Assembly: GCA_945910005.1 (NCBI GenBank)
Contig: CAMDTW010000563.1
Location: 50,001-114,000, forward strand
DNA: 64,000 nt
Origin: Isoperla grammatica
Taxonomy: Eukaryota; Arthropoda; Insecta; Plecoptera; Perlodidae
Direction: 5' to 3'
Shown: in pieces, positions 12,656-27,600 of the stretch
How positions within the stretch are numbered: the first letter of the stretch is position 1
How the letters are laid out: each line of letters opens with the position of its first letter
Program-made: the position numbers and the translations under genes
Notes under the pieces: generated by a model
The model's input: only the letters and a program-made list of their open reading frames with translations
What the model was told of the DNA's origin: nothing
Databases searched by the model: none

Positions 12656-13137
12656 TATTAGGACAACGCATGTTTCCTCGCTTGTGAAGGTGACTGTACT
12701 TGATAAACCCTGCGCTAAGTCAGTGACATGAGAGCAACTACATGCAACATATGAAGACATCGCATGTTTCCTCGCTTGTGACGGTGACTGTACGTGATAA
12801 ACCCTGCGCTAAGTCAGTGACATGAGAGCAACTACATGCAACATATGAAGACAACGCATGTTTCCTCGCTTGGGAAAGTTACTGTACGTGATATACCCTG
12901 CGCTAAGTCAGTGACATGAAGGCCAGTTCATGCAACATATGAAGACAACGCATGTTTCCTCGCTTGTGACGGTGACTGAACTTGATAAACCCTGCGCTAA
13001 GTCAGTGACATAAGAGCAACTACATGCAACCAATGAAGACAACGCATGTTTCCTCGCTTGTGAAGGTGACTGTACGTGATTAACCCTGCGCTAAGTCAGT
13101 GACATGACCGCAACAACATGCAACATATGAGGAAAAC

Positions 13138-13152
13138 GCATGTTTTTCGCTT
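13138..13152. other. Monomer with shortened TTTCCTCGC tract
   Basis: GTTTCCTCGC is replaced by GTTTTTCGC, one base shorter. Copies are at about 16,985 and 53,016. At about 49,171 the tract reads GTTTGTCGC, a private further change. Confidence 0.88.
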
Positions 13153-13726
13153 GTGAAGGTGACTGTACTTGATAAACCCTGCGCTAAGTAAGTGACATGA
13201 GAGCAACTTCATGCAACATATGAAGACAACGCATATTTCCTCGCTTGTGAAGGTGACTGTACGTGATTAACCCTGCGCTAAGTCAGTGACATGACCGCAA
13301 CAACATGCAACATATTAGGACAACGCATGTTTCCTCGCTTGTGAAGGTGACTGTACTTGATAAACCCTGCGCAATGTCAGTGACATGAGAGCAACTACAT
13401 GCAACATATGAAGACAAAGCATGTTTCCTCGCTTGTGAAGGTGACTGTACTTGATAAACCCTGCGCTAAGTCAGTGACATGAGAGCAACTACATGCAACA
13501 TATGAAGACAACGCATGTTTCCTCGCATGTGAAGGTGACTGTACGTGATAAACCCTGCGCTAAGTCAGTGACATGAGAGCAACTACATGAAACATATGAA
13601 GACAACGCATGTTTCCTCGCTTGTGAAGGTGACTGTACTTGATAAACCCTGCGCTAAGTCAGTGACATGAAAGCCACTTCTTAAACATATTAGGACAACT
13701 CATGTTTCCTCGCTTGTGAAGGTGAG

Positions 13727-16700
13727 TGTACTTGATAAACCCTGCGCTAAGTCAGTGACATGAGAGACACTTCATGCAACATATGAAGACAACGCATGTT
13801 TTCTCGCTTGTGAAGGTGACTGTACTTGATAAACCCTGCGCTAAGTCAGTGACATGAGAGCAACACATGCAACATATTAGGACAACGCATGTTTCCTCGC
13901 TTGTGACGGTGACTGTACTAGAGAAACCCTGCGCTAAGTCAGTGACATGAGAGCAACTACATGCAACATATGAAGACAACGCATGTTTCCTCGCTTGTGA
14001 CGGTGACTGTACTTGATAAACCCTGCGCTAAGTCAGTGACATGAGTGCCACTTCATGCAACATATGAAGACAACGCATGTTTCCTCGCTTGTGAAGGTGA
14101 CTGTACGTGATAAACCCTGCGCTAAGTCAGTGACATGAGAGCAACTACATGCAACATATGAGTACAACGCATATTTCCTCGCTTGTGACGGTGAATGTAC
14201 TTGATACGCCCTGCGCTAAGTCAGTGACATGAGAGCAACTACATGCAACATATAAAGACAACGCATGTTTTCTCGCTTGTGACAGTGACTGTACTTGATA
14301 AACCCTGCGCTAAGTCAGTGACATATAAGCAACTACATGCAACATATAAAGACAACGCATGTTTTCTCGCTTGTGAAGGTGACTTTAAGTGATAAACCCT
14401 GCGCTTAGTCAGTGACATGAGAGCAACTACATGCAACATATGAAGACAACGCATGTTTCCTCGCTTGTGAAGGTGACTGTACTTGATAAACCCTGCGCTA
14501 TGTCAGTGACATGAGAGCAACTACATGCAACATATGAAGACAAAGCATGTGTTCTCGCTTGTGAAGGTGACTGTACTTGATAAACCCTGCGCTAAGTCAG
14601 TGACATGAGAGCAACTACATGCAACATATGAAGACAACGCATGTTTCCTCGCATGTGAAGGTGACTGTACTTGATAAACCCTGCGCTAAGTCAGTGACAT
14701 GAGAGCAACTACATGCAACATATGAAGACAATGCATGTTTCCTCGCTTGTGAAGGTGACTGTACTTGATAAACCCTGCGCTAAGTCAGTGACATGAGAGC
14801 AACTACATGCAACATATTAGGACAACGCATGTTTCCTCGCTTGTGAAGGTGACTGTACTTGATAAACCCTGCGCAAAGTCAGTGACATGAGAGCCACTTC
14901 TTGAACATATTAGCACAACGCATGTTTCCTCGCTTGTGAAGGTGACTGTACTTGATAAACCCTGCGCTAAGTCAGTGACATGAAAGCCACTTCTTGAACA
15001 TATTAGGACAACGCATGTTTCCTCGCTTGTGAAGGTGACTGTTCTTGATAAACCCTGCGCTAAGTCAGTGACATGAGAGCAACTACATGCAACATATGAA
15101 GACAACGCATTTTTCCTCGCTTGTGAAGGTGACTGTACTTGATAAACCCTGCGCTTAGTCAGTGACATGAGAGCAACTACATGCAACATATGAAGACAAC
15201 GCTTGTTTCCTCGCTTGTGAAGGTGACTGTACTTGATAAACCCTGCGCTAAGTCAGTGACATGAAAGCAACTACTTGCAACATATGAAGACAACGCATGT
15301 TTCCTCGCTTGTGAAGGTGACTGTACTTGATAAACCCTGCGCTAAGTCAGTGACATGAGAGCAACTACATGCAACATATAAGGACAACGCATGTTTCCTC
15401 GCTTGTGACGGTGACTGTACTTGATAAACCCTGCGCTAAGTCAGTGACATGAGAGCCACTTCATGCAACATATGAAGACAACGCATGTTTCCTCGCTTGT
15501 GAAGGTGACTGTACTTGATAAACCCTGCGCTAAGTCAGTGACATGAGAGCAACAACATGCAACATATGAAGACATCGCATGTTTCCTCGCTTGTGACGGT
15601 GAATGTACTTGATAAACCCTGCGCTTAGTCAGTGACATGAGAGCAACTACATGCAACATATAAAGACAACGCATGTTTTCTCGCTTGTGACGGTGACTGT
15701 ACTTGATAAACCCTGCGCTAAGTCAGTGACATAAGAGCAACTACATGCAACATATAAAGACAACGCATGTTTCCTCGCTTGTGAAGGTGACTTCACGTGA
15801 TAAACCCTGCGCTTAGTCAGTGACATGAGAGCAACTACATGCAACATATGAAGACATCGCATGTTTCCTCGCTTGTGAAGGTGACTGTACTTGATAAACC
15901 CTGCGCTAAGTCAGTGACATGAGAGCAACTACATGCAACATATGAAGACAACGCATGTTTCCTCGCTTGTGAAGGTGACTGTACTTGATAAACCCTGCGC
16001 TAAGTCAGTGACATGAAAGCCATTTCTTACACATATTAGGACAACGCATGTTTCCTCGCTTGTAAAGGTGACTGTACTTGATAAACCCTGCGCTAAGTCA
16101 GTGACATGAAAGCCACTTCTTGAACATATTAGGACAACGCATGTTTCCTCGCTTGTGAAGGTGACTGTACTTGATAAACCCTGCACTAAGTAAGTGACAT
16201 GAGAGCAACTACATGCAACATATGAAGACAAAGCATGTTTCCTCGCTTGTGAAGGTGACTGTATTTGATAAACCCTGCGCTAAGTCAGTGACATGAGAGC
16301 AACTACATGCAACATATGAAGACAACGCATGTTTTCTCGCATGTGAAGGTGACTGTACTTGATAAACCCTGCGCTAAGTCAGTGACATGAGTGCAACTAC
16401 ATGCAACATATGAAGACAATGCATGTTTCCTCGCTTGTGAAGGTAACTGTACTTGATAAACCCTGCGCTAAGTCAGGGACATGAGAGCAACTACAGTCAA
16501 CATATTAGGACAACGCATGTTTCCTCGCTTGTGAAGGTGACTGTACTTGATAAACCCTGCGCTAAGTCAGTGACATGAGAGCAACTACATGCAACATATG
16601 AAGACATCGCATGTTTCCTCGCTTGTGACGGTGACTGTACGTGATAAACCCTGCGCTAAGTCAGTGACATGAGAGCAACTACATGCAACATATGAAGACA

Positions 16701-17573
16701 ACGCATGTTTCCTCGCTTGGGAAAGTTACTGTACGTGATATACCCTGCGCTAAGTCAGTGACATGAAGGCCAGTTCATGCAACATATGAAGACAACGCAT
16801 GTTTCCTCGCTTGTGACGGTGACTGAACTTGATAAACCCTGCGCTAAGTCAGTGACATAAGAGCAACTACATGCAACCAATGAAGACAACGCATGTTTCC
16901 TCGCTTGTGAAGGTGACTGTACGTGATTAACCCTGCGCTAAGTCAGTGACATGACCGCAACAACATGCAACATATGAGGAAAACGCATGTTTTTCGCTTG
17001 TGAAGGTGACTGTACTTGATAAACCCTGCGCTAAGTAAGTGACATGAGAGCAACTTCATGCAACATATGAAGACAACGCATATTTCCTCGCTTGTGAAGG
17101 TGACTGTACGTGATTAACCCTGCGCTAAGTCAGTGACATGACCGCAACAACATGCAACATATTAGGACAACGCATGTTTCCTCGCTTGTGAAGGTGACTG
17201 TACTTGATAAACCCTGCGCAATGTCAGTGACATGAGAGCAACTACATGCAACATATGAAGACAAAGCATGTTTCCTCGCTTGTGAAGGTGACTGTACTTG
17301 ATAAACCCTGCGCTAAGTCAGTGACATGAGAGCAACTACATGCAACATATGAAGACAACGCATGTTTCCTCGCATGTGAAGGTGACTGTACGTGATAAAC
17401 CCTGCGCTAAGTCAGTGACATGAGAGCAACTACATGAAACATATGAAGACAACGCATGTTTCCTCGCTTGTGAAGGTGACTGTACTTGATAAACCCTGCG
17501 CTAAGTCAGTGACATGAAAGCCACTTCTTAAACATATTAGGACAACTCATGTTTCCTCGCTTGTGAAGGTGAG
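13727..17573. repeat. 41-monomer unit, copy 2 (3847 bp)
   Basis: The second tandem copy ends with the same GTGAG variant (17569-17573) that ends copy 1. After about 16.28 kb the offset to copy 1 rises from 3659 to 3847, because two monomers are retained here: one with TTTTCTCGCATGTG, one with ACAATGCATG and GAAGGTAACTG. Downstream the array leaves the unit into the segment with tail ACTTCTTTAACATATT. Confidence 0.92.
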
Positions 17574-20500
17574 TGTACTTGATAAACCCTGCGCTAAGTC
17601 AGTGACATGAAAGCCACTTCTTTAACATATTAGGACAACGCATGTTTCCTCGCTTGTGAAGGTGACTGTACTTGATAAACCCTGCGCTAAGTCAGTGACA
17701 TAAGAGCAACTACATGCAACATATGAAGACAACGCATGTTTCCTCGCTTGTGAAGGTGACTGTACTTGATAAACCCTGCGCTTAGTCAGTGACATGAGAG
17801 CAACAACATGCAACATATGAAGACAACGCTTGTTTCCTCGCTCTTGAAGGTGACTGTACTTGATAAACCCTGCGCTAAGTCAGTGACATGAGAGCAACTA
17901 CATGCAACATATGAAGACAACGCATGTTTCCTCGCATGTGAAGGTGACTGTACTTGATAAACCCTGCGCTAAGTCAGTGACATGAGAGCAACTACATGCA
18001 ACATATGAAGACAATGCATGTTTCCTCGCTTGTGAAGGTGACTGTACTTGATAAACCCTGCGCTAAGTCAGTGACATGAGAGCAACTACATGCAACATAT
18101 TAGGACAACGCATGTTTCCTCGCTTGTGAAGGTGACTGTACTTGATAAATCCTGCGCTAAGTCAGTGACATGAGAGCAACTACATGCAACATATGAAGAC
18201 ATCGCATGTTTCCTCGCTTGTGACGGTGACTGTACGTGATAAACCCTGCGCTAAGTCAGTGACATGAGAGCAACTACATGCAACATATGAAGACAACGCA
18301 TGTTTCCTTGCTTGGGAAAGTTACTGTACGTGATATACCCTGCGCTAAGTCAGTGACATGAAGGCCTGTTCATGCAACATATGAGGACAACGCATGTTTT
18401 CTCGCTTGTGACGGTGACTGAACTTGATAAACAATGCGCTAAGTCAGTGACATAAGAGCAACTACATGCAACCAATGAGGACAACGCATGTTTCCTCGCT
18501 TGTGACGATGACTGTACTAGATAAACCCTGCGCTAAGTCAGTGACATGAGAGCAACTACATGCAACATATGAAGACAACGCATGTTTCCTCGCTTGTGAA
18601 AGTGACTGTACGTGATAAACCCTAAGCTAAGTCAGTGACATGAGAGCAACTACATGCAACATATGAAGAGAACGAATGTTTCCTCGCTTGTGACGGTGAC
18701 TGTACTTGATAAACCCTGCGCTAAGTCAGTGATATGAAAGCCACTTAATGCAACATATTAAGACAACGCATGTTTCCTCGCTTGTGAAGGTGACTGTACG
18801 TGATAAACCCTGCGCTAAGTCAGTGACATGAGAGCAACTACATGCAACATATGAGGACAACGCATGTTTCATCGCTTGTGAAGGTGACTGTACTTGATAA
18901 ACCCTGCGCTAAGTCAGTGACATGAGAGCAACTACATGCAACATATGAAGACAACGCATGTTTCCTTGCTTGTGACGGTGTCTGTACTTGATAAACCCTG
19001 CGCTAAGTCAGTGACATGAGAGCAACTACATGCAACATATGAAGACAACGCATGTTTCCTCGCTTGTGACGGTGACTGTACTTGATAAACCCTGCGCTAA
19101 GTCAGTGACATGAAAGCAACTACTTGCAACATATGAAGACAACGCATGTTTCCTCGCGTGTGAAGGTGACCGTACTTGATAAACCCTGCGCTAAGTCAGT
19201 GACATGAGAGCCATTTCTTACACATATTAGGACAACGCATGTTTCCTCGCTTGTGAAGGTGACTGTACTTGATAAACCCTGCGCTAAGTCAGTGACATGA
19301 AAGCCACTTCTGTAACATATTAGACCAACGCATGTTTCCTCGCTTGTGAAGGTGACTGTACTTGATAAACCCTGCGCTAAGTCAGTGACATGAGAGCAAC
19401 AACATTCAACATATGAAGACAACGCATGTTTCCTCGCTTGTGAAAGTGACTGTACGTGATAAACCTTGCGCTAAGTCAGTGACATGAGAGCAACTACATG
19501 CAACATATGAAGAGAAAGAATGTTTCCTCGCTTGTGACGGTGACTGTACTTGATAAACCCTGCGCTAAGTCAGTGATATGAAAGCCACTTCATGCAACAT
19601 ATGAAGACAACGCATGTTTCCTCGATTGTGAAGGTGACTGTACGTGATAAACCCTGCGCTAAGTCAGTGACATGACCGCAACAACATGCAACATATGAGG
19701 ACAACGCATGTTTCCTCGCTTGTGAAGGTGACTGTACTTGATAAACCCTGCGCTAAGTCAGTGACATGAGAGCAACTACATGCAAACATATGAAGACAAC
19801 GCATGTTTCCACGCTTAAGACGGTGACTGTACTTGATAAACCCTGCGCTAAGTCAGTGACATGAGAGCAACTACATGCAACATATGAGGACAACGCATGT
19901 TTCCTCGCTTGTGAAGGTGACTGTACTTGATAAACCCTGCGCTAAGTCAGTGACATGAGAGCAACTACATGCAACATATGAAGACAACGCATGTTTCCTC
20001 GCTTGTGACGGTGACTGTACTTGATAAACCCTGCGCTAAGTCAGTGACATGAGAGCAACTACATGAAACATATGAAGACAACGCATGTTTCCTCGCTTGT
20101 GACGGTTACTGTACGTAATAAACCGTGCGCTAAGTCAGTGACATGAGTGCAACTACATGCAACATATGAAGACAACGCATGTTTCCTCGCTTGTGAAGGT
20201 GACTGTACTTGATAAACCCTGCGCTAAGTCAGTGACATGAAAGCCACTTCTTGAACATATTGGGACAACGCATGTTTCCTCGCTTGTGAAGGTGACTGTA
20301 CTTGATAAACCCTGCGCTAAGTCAGTGACATGAAAGCCACTTCTTGAACATATTAGGACAACGCATGTTTCCTCGCTTGTGAAGGTGACTGTACTTTATA
20401 AACCCTGCGCTAAGTCAGTGACATAAGAGCAACTACATGCAACATATGAAGGCAACGCATGTTTCCTCGCTTGTGAAGGTGACTGTACTTGATAAACCCT

Positions 20501-20853
20501 GCGCTAAGTCAGTGACATGAGAGCAACTACATGCAACATATAAGGACAACGCATGTTTCCTCGCTTGTGACGGTGACTGTACTTGATAAACCCTGCGCTA
20601 AGTCAGTGACATGAGTGCCACTTCATGCAACATATGAAGACAACGCATGTTTCCTCGCTTGTGAAGGTGACTGTACGTGATAAACCCTGCGCTAAGTCAG
20701 TGACATGAGAGCAACTACATGCAACATATGAGTACAACGCATATTTCCTCGCTTGTGACGGTGAATGTACTTGATACGCCCTGCGCTAAGTCAGTGACAT
20801 GAGAGCAACTACATGCAACATATAAAGACAACGCATGTTTTCTCGCTTGTGAC

Positions 20854-23800
20854 GGTGACTGTACTTGATAAACCCTGCGCTAAGTCAGTGACATATAAGC
20901 AACTACATGCAACATATAAAGACAACGCATGTTTCCTCGCTTGTGAAGGTGACTTTAAGTGATAAACCCTGCGCTTAGTCAGTGACATAAGAGCAACTAC
21001 ATGCAACATATGAAGACAACGCATGTTTCCTCGCTTGTGAAGGTGACTGTACTTGATAAACCCTGCGCTATGTCAGTGACATGAGAGCAACTACATGCAA
21101 CATATGAAGACAAAGCATGTGTTCTCGCTTGTGAAGGTGACGGTACTTGATAAACCCTGCGCTAAGTCAGTGACATGAGAGCAACAACATGCAACATATG
21201 AAGACAACGCATGTTTCCTCGCTTGTGAAGGTGACTGTACTTGATAAACCCTGCGCTAAGTCAGTGACATGAAAGCCATTTCTTACACATATTAGGACAA
21301 CGCATGTTTCCTCGCTTGTGAAGGTGACTGTACTTGATAAACCCTGCGCTAAGTCAGTGACATGAAAGCCACGTCTTGAACATATTAGGACAACGCATGT
21401 TTCCTCGCTTGTGAAGGTGACTGTACTTGATAAACCCTGCACTAAGTAAGTGACATGAGAGCAACTACATGCAACATATGAAGACAAAGCATGTTTCCTC
21501 GCTTGTGAAGGTGACTGTATTTGATAAACCCTGCGCTAAGTCAGTGACATGAGAGCAACTACATGCGACATATGAAGACAACGCATGTTTCCTCGCATGT
21601 GAAGGTGACTGTACTTGATAAACCCTGCGCTAAGTCAGTGACATGAGTGCAACTACATGCAACATATGAAGACAATGCATGTTTCCTCGCTTGTGAAGGT
21701 AACTGTACTTGATAAACCCTGCGCTAAGTCAGGGACATGAGAGCAACTACAGTCAACATATTAGGACAACGCATGTTTCCTCGCTTGTGAAGGTGACTGT
21801 ACTTGATAAACCCTGCGCTAAGTCAGTGACATGAGAGCAACTACATGCAACATATGAAGACATCGCATGTTTCCTCGCTTGTGACGGTGACTGTACGTGA
21901 TAAACCCTGCGCTAAGTCAGTGACATGAGAGCAACTACATGCAACATATGAAGACAACGCATGTTTTCTCGCTTGGGAAAGTTACTGTACGTGATATACC
22001 CTGCGCTAAGTCAGTGACATGAAGGCCAGTTCATGCAACATATGAAGACAACGCATGTTTCCTCGCTTGTGACGGTGACTGAACTTGATAAACCCTGCGC
22101 TAAGTCAGTGACATAAGAGCAACTACATGCAACCAATGAAGACAACGCATGTTTCCTCGCTTGTGACGGTGACTGTACTAGATAAACCCTGCGCTAAGTC
22201 AGTGACATGAGAGCAACTACATGCAACATATGAAGACAACGCATGTTTCCTCGCTTGTGAAAGTGACTGTACGTGATAAACCCTGCGCTAAGTCAGTGAC
22301 ATGAGAGCAACTACATGCAACATATGAAGAGAATGAATGTTTCCTCGCTTGTGACGGTGACTGTACTTGATAAACCCTGCGCTAAGTCAGTGATATGAAA
22401 GCCACTTCATGCAACATATGAATACAACGCATGTTTCCTCGCTTGTGAAGGTGACTGTACGTGATTAACCCTGCGCTAAGTCAGTGACATGACCGCAACA
22501 ACATGCAACATATGAGGACAACGCATGTTTCCTCGCTTGTGAAGGTGACTGTACTTGATAAACCCTGCGCTAAGTAAGTGACATGAGAGCAACTTCATGC
22601 AACATATGAAGACAACGCATATTTCCTCGCTTGTGACGGTGACTGTACTTGATAAACCCTGCGCTAAGTCAGTGACATGAGAGCAACTACATGCAACGTA
22701 TGAGGACAACGCATGTTTCCTCGCTTGTGAAAGTGACTGCACGTGATAAACCCTGCGCTAAGTCAGTGACATGAGAGCAACTACATGCAACATATGAAGA
22801 GAACGAATGTTTCCTCGCTTGTGACGGTGACTGTACTTGATAAACCCTGCGCTAAGTCAGTGATATGAAAGCCACTTCATGCAACATATGAATACAACGC
22901 ATAATTCCTCGCTTGTGAAGGTGACTGTACTTGATAAACCCTGCGCTAAGTCAGTGACATGAAAGCCACTTCTTGAACATATTAGGACAACGCATGTTTC
23001 CTCGCTTGTGAAGGTGACTGTACTTGATAAACCCTGCACTAAGTAAGTGACATGAGAGCAACTACATGCAACATATGAAGACAAAGCATGTTTCCTCGCT
23101 TGTGAAGGTGACTGTATTTGATAAACCCTGCGCTAAGTCAGTGACATGAGAGCAACTACATGCAACATATGAAGACAACGCATGTTTCCTCGCATGTGAA
23201 GGTGACTGTACTTGATAAACCCTGCGCTAAGTCAGTGACATGAGTGCAACTACATGCAACATATGAAGACAATGCATGTTTCCTCGCTTGTGAAGGTAAC
23301 TGTACTTGATAAACCCTGCGCTAAGTCAGGGACATGAGAGCAACTACAGTCAACATATTAGGACAACGCATGTTTCCTCGCTTGTGAAGGTGACTGTACT
23401 TGATAAACCCTGCGCTAAGTCAGTGACATGAGAGCAACTACATGCAACATATGAAGACATCGCATGTTTCCTCGCTTGTGATGGTGACTGTACGTGATAA
23501 ACCCTGCGCTTAGTCAGTGACATGAGAACTACATGCAACATATGAAGACAACGCATGTTTCCTCGCTTGGGAAAGTTACTGTACGTGATATACCCTGCGC
23601 TAAGTCAGTGACATGAAGGCCAGTTCATGCAACATATGAAGACAACGCATGTTTCCTCGCTTGTGACGGTGACTGAACTTGATAAACCCTGCGCTAAGTC
23701 AGTGACATAAGAGCAACTTCATGCAACCAATGAAGACAACGCATGTTTCCTCGCTTGTGACGGTGACTGTACTAGATAAACCCTGCGCTAAGTCAGTGAC

Positions 23801-24606
23801 ATGAGAGCAACTACATGCAACATATGAAGACAACGCATGTTTCCTCGCTTGTGAAAGTGACTGTACGTGATAAACCCTGCGCTAAGTCAGTGACATGAGA
23901 GCAACTACATGCAACATATGAAGAGAACGAATGTTTCCTCGCTTGTGACGGTGACTGTACTTGATAAACCCTGCGCTAAGTCAGTGATATGAAAGCCACT
24001 TCATGCAACATATGAATACAACGCATGTTTCCGCGCTTGTGAAGGTGACTGTACGTGATTAACCCTGCGCTAAGTCAGTGACATGACCGCAACAACATGC
24101 AACATATGAGGACAACGCATGTTTCCTCGCTTGTGAAGGTGACTGTACTTGATAAACCCTGCGCTAAGTAAGTGACATGAGAGCAACTTCATGCAACATA
24201 TGAAGACAACGCATATTTCCTCGCTTGTGACGGTGACTGTACTTGATAAACCCTGCGCTAAGTCAGTGACATGAGAGCAACTACATGCAACGTATGAGGA
24301 CAACGCATGTTTCCTCGCTTGTGAAGGTGACTGTACTTGATAAACCCTGCGCTAAGTCAGTGACATGAGAGCAACTACATGCAACATATGAAGACAACGC
24401 ATGTTTCCTCGCTTGTGACGGTGACTGTACTTGATAAACCTTGCGCTAAGTCAGTGACATGAGAGAAACTACATGCACATATGAAGACAACGCATGTTTC
24501 CTCGCTTGTGACGGTTACTGTACGTAATAAACCCTGCGCTAAGTCAGTGACATGAGTGCAACTACATGCAACATATGAAGACAACGCATGTTTCCTCGCT
24601 TGTGAA
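20854..24606. repeat. 40-monomer unit, copy 1 (3753 bp)
   Basis: This is the first of two tandem copies in block 2. The boundary is set by C at 20853 against A at 24606 (GTGACGG versus GTGAAGG). Downstream landmarks recur at exactly 3753 bp: 21167/24920, 22476/26229, 22857/26610, 23350/27103, 24070/27823 and 24375/28128. I noticed one internal difference, T at 23482 against C at 27235. The unit includes a pair of 17-mer groups. Confidence 0.92.
21517..23113. repeat. 17-monomer group (1597 bp), block 2 first 3753-bp unit
   Basis: It has the same marker order as 5847-7443 at an offset of 15,670. A second round follows from 23114. Confidence 0.85.
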
Positions 24607-27600
24607 GGTGACTGTACTTGATAAACCCTGCGCTAAGTCAGTGACATATAAGCAACTACATGCAACATATAAAGACAACGCATGTTTCCTCGCTTGTGAA
24701 GGTGACTTTAAGTGATAAACCCTGCGCTTAGTCAGTGACATAAGAGCAACTACATGCAACATATGAAGACAACGCATGTTTCCTCGCTTGTGAAGGTGAC
24801 TGTACTTGATAAACCCTGCGCTATGTCAGTGACATGAGAGCAACTACATGCAACATATGAAGACAAAGCATGTGTTCTCGCTTGTGAAGGTGACGGTACT
24901 TGATAAACCCTGCGCTAAGTCAGTGACATGAGAGCAACAACATGCAACATATGAAGACAACGCATGTTTCCTCGCTTGTGAAGGTGACTGTACTTGATAA
25001 ACCCTGCGCTAAGTCAGTGACATGAAAGCCATTTCTTACACATATTAGGACAACGCATGTTTCCTCGCTTGTGAAGGTGACTGTACTTGATAAACCCTGC
25101 GCTAAGTCAGTGACATGAAAGCCACGTCTTGAACATATTAGGACAACGCATGTTTCCTCGCTTGTGAAGGTGACTGTACTTGATAAACCCTGCACTAAGT
25201 AAGTGACATGAGAGCAACTACATGCAACATATGAAGACAAAGCATGTTTCCTCGCTTGTGAAGGTGACTGTATTTGATAAACCCTGCGCTAAGTCAGTGA
25301 CATGAGAGCAACTACATGCGACATATGAAGACAACGCATGTTTCCTCGCATGTGAAGGTGACTGTACTTGATAAACCCTGCGCTAAGTCAGTGACATGAG
25401 TGCAACTACATGCAACATATGAAGACAATGCATGTTTCCTCGCTTGTGAAGGTAACTGTACTTGATAAACCCTGCGCTAAGTCAGGGACATGAGAGCAAC
25501 TACAGTCAACATATTAGGACAACGCATGTTTCCTCGCTTGTGAAGGTGACTGTACTTGATAAACCCTGCGCTAAGTCAGTGACATGAGAGCAACTACATG
25601 CAACATATGAAGACATCGCATGTTTCCTCGCTTGTGACGGTGACTGTACGTGATAAACCCTGCGCTAAGTCAGTGACATGAGAGCAACTACATGCAACAT
25701 ATGAAGACAACGCATGTTTTCTCGCTTGGGAAAGTTACTGTACGTGATATACCCTGCGCTAAGTCAGTGACATGAAGGCCAGTTCATGCAACATATGAAG
25801 ACAACGCATGTTTCCTCGCTTGTGACGGTGACTGAACTTGATAAACCCTGCGCTAAGTCAGTGACATAAGAGCAACTACATGCAACCAATGAAGACAACG
25901 CATGTTTCCTCGCTTGTGACGGTGACTGTACTAGATAAACCCTGCGCTAAGTCAGTGACATGAGAGCAACTACATGCAACATATGAAGACAACGCATGTT
26001 TCCTCGCTTGTGAAAGTGACTGTACGTGATAAACCCTGCGCTAAGTCAGTGACATGAGAGCAACTACATGCAACATATGAAGAGAATGAATGTTTCCTCG
26101 CTTGTGACGGTGACTGTACTTGATAAACCCTGCGCTAAGTCAGTGATATGAAAGCCACTTCATGCAACATATGAATACAACGCATGTTTCCTCGCTTGTG
26201 AAGGTGACTGTACGTGATTAACCCTGCGCTAAGTCAGTGACATGACCGCAACAACATGCAACATATGAGGACAACGCATGTTTCCTCGCTTGTGAAGGTG
26301 ACTGTACTTGATAAACCCTGCGCTAAGTAAGTGACATGAGAGCAACTTCATGCAACATATGAAGACAACGCATATTTCCTCGCTTGTGACGGTGACTGTA
26401 CTTGATAAACCCTGCGCTAAGTCAGTGACATGAGAGCAACTACATGCAACGTATGAGGACAACGCATGTTTCCTCGCTTGTGAAAGTGACTGCACGTGAT
26501 AAACCCTGCGCTAAGTCAGTGACATGAGAGCAACTACATGCAACATATGAAGAGAACGAATGTTTCCTCGCTTGTGACGGTGACTGTACTTGATAAACCC
26601 TGCGCTAAGTCAGTGATATGAAAGCCACTTCATGCAACATATGAATACAACGCATAATTCCTCGCTTGTGAAGGTGACTGTACTTGATAAACCCTGCGCT
26701 AAGTCAGTGACATGAAAGCCACTTCTTGAACATATTAGGACAACGCATGTTTCCTCGCTTGTGAAGGTGACTGTACTTGATAAACCCTGCACTAAGTAAG
26801 TGACATGAGAGCAACTACATGCAACATATGAAGACAAAGCATGTTTCCTCGCTTGTGAAGGTGACTGTATTTGATAAACCCTGCGCTAAGTCAGTGACAT
26901 GAGAGCAACTACATGCAACATATGAAGACAACGCATGTTTCCTCGCATGTGAAGGTGACTGTACTTGATAAACCCTGCGCTAAGTCAGTGACATGAGTGC
27001 AACTACATGCAACATATGAAGACAATGCATGTTTCCTCGCTTGTGAAGGTAACTGTACTTGATAAACCCTGCGCTAAGTCAGGGACATGAGAGCAACTAC
27101 AGTCAACATATTAGGACAACGCATGTTTCCTCGCTTGTGAAGGTGACTGTACTTGATAAACCCTGCGCTAAGTCAGTGACATGAGAGCAACTACATGCAA
27201 CATATGAAGACATCGCATGTTTCCTCGCTTGTGACGGTGACTGTACGTGATAAACCCTGCGCTTAGTCAGTGACATGAGAACTACATGCAACATATGAAG
27301 ACAACGCATGTTTCCTCGCTTGGGAAAGTTACTGTACGTGATATACCCTGCGCTAAGTCAGTGACATGAAGGCCAGTTCATGCAACATATGAAGACAACG
27401 CATGTTTCCTCGCTTGTGACGGTGACTGAACTTGATAAACCCTGCGCTAAGTCAGTGACATAAGAGCAACTTCATGCAACCAATGAAGACAACGCATGTT
27501 TCCTCGCTTGTGACGGTGACTGTACTAGATAAACCCTGCGCTAAGTCAGTGACATGAGAGCAACTACATGCAACATATGAAGACAACGCATGTTTCCTCG

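Larger units (their letters stand above)
10068..13726. repeat. 39-monomer unit, copy 1 (3659 bp)
   Basis: This is the first of two tandem copies in block 1. The boundary is set by the single difference GTGAC at 10063-10067 against GTGAG at 13722-13726. Identity with the next copy (offset 3659) starts just after it. Landmarks at 10093, 10580, 11144, 11782, 11988 and 12270 all recur 3659 bp later. This copy lacks two monomers, near 12.61-12.65 kb, that are present in the other three copies in the window. Confidence 0.92.
1..18576. repeat. Block 1 (18.6 kb)
   Basis: The block head is a run of monomers starting with one whose core reads AAACCCTAAGCTAAG instead of AAACCCTGCGCTAAG (41-55). The first 2565 bp are shared with blocks 2, 3 and 4. 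The middle holds the 17-mer group at 5.8-8.9 kb and the paired 3659/3847-bp units at 10068-17573. From about 17.15 kb to the end it matches the last third of the 2817-bp unit of block 2 (offset 14,450). It is the counterpart of block 3. Confidence 0.9.
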
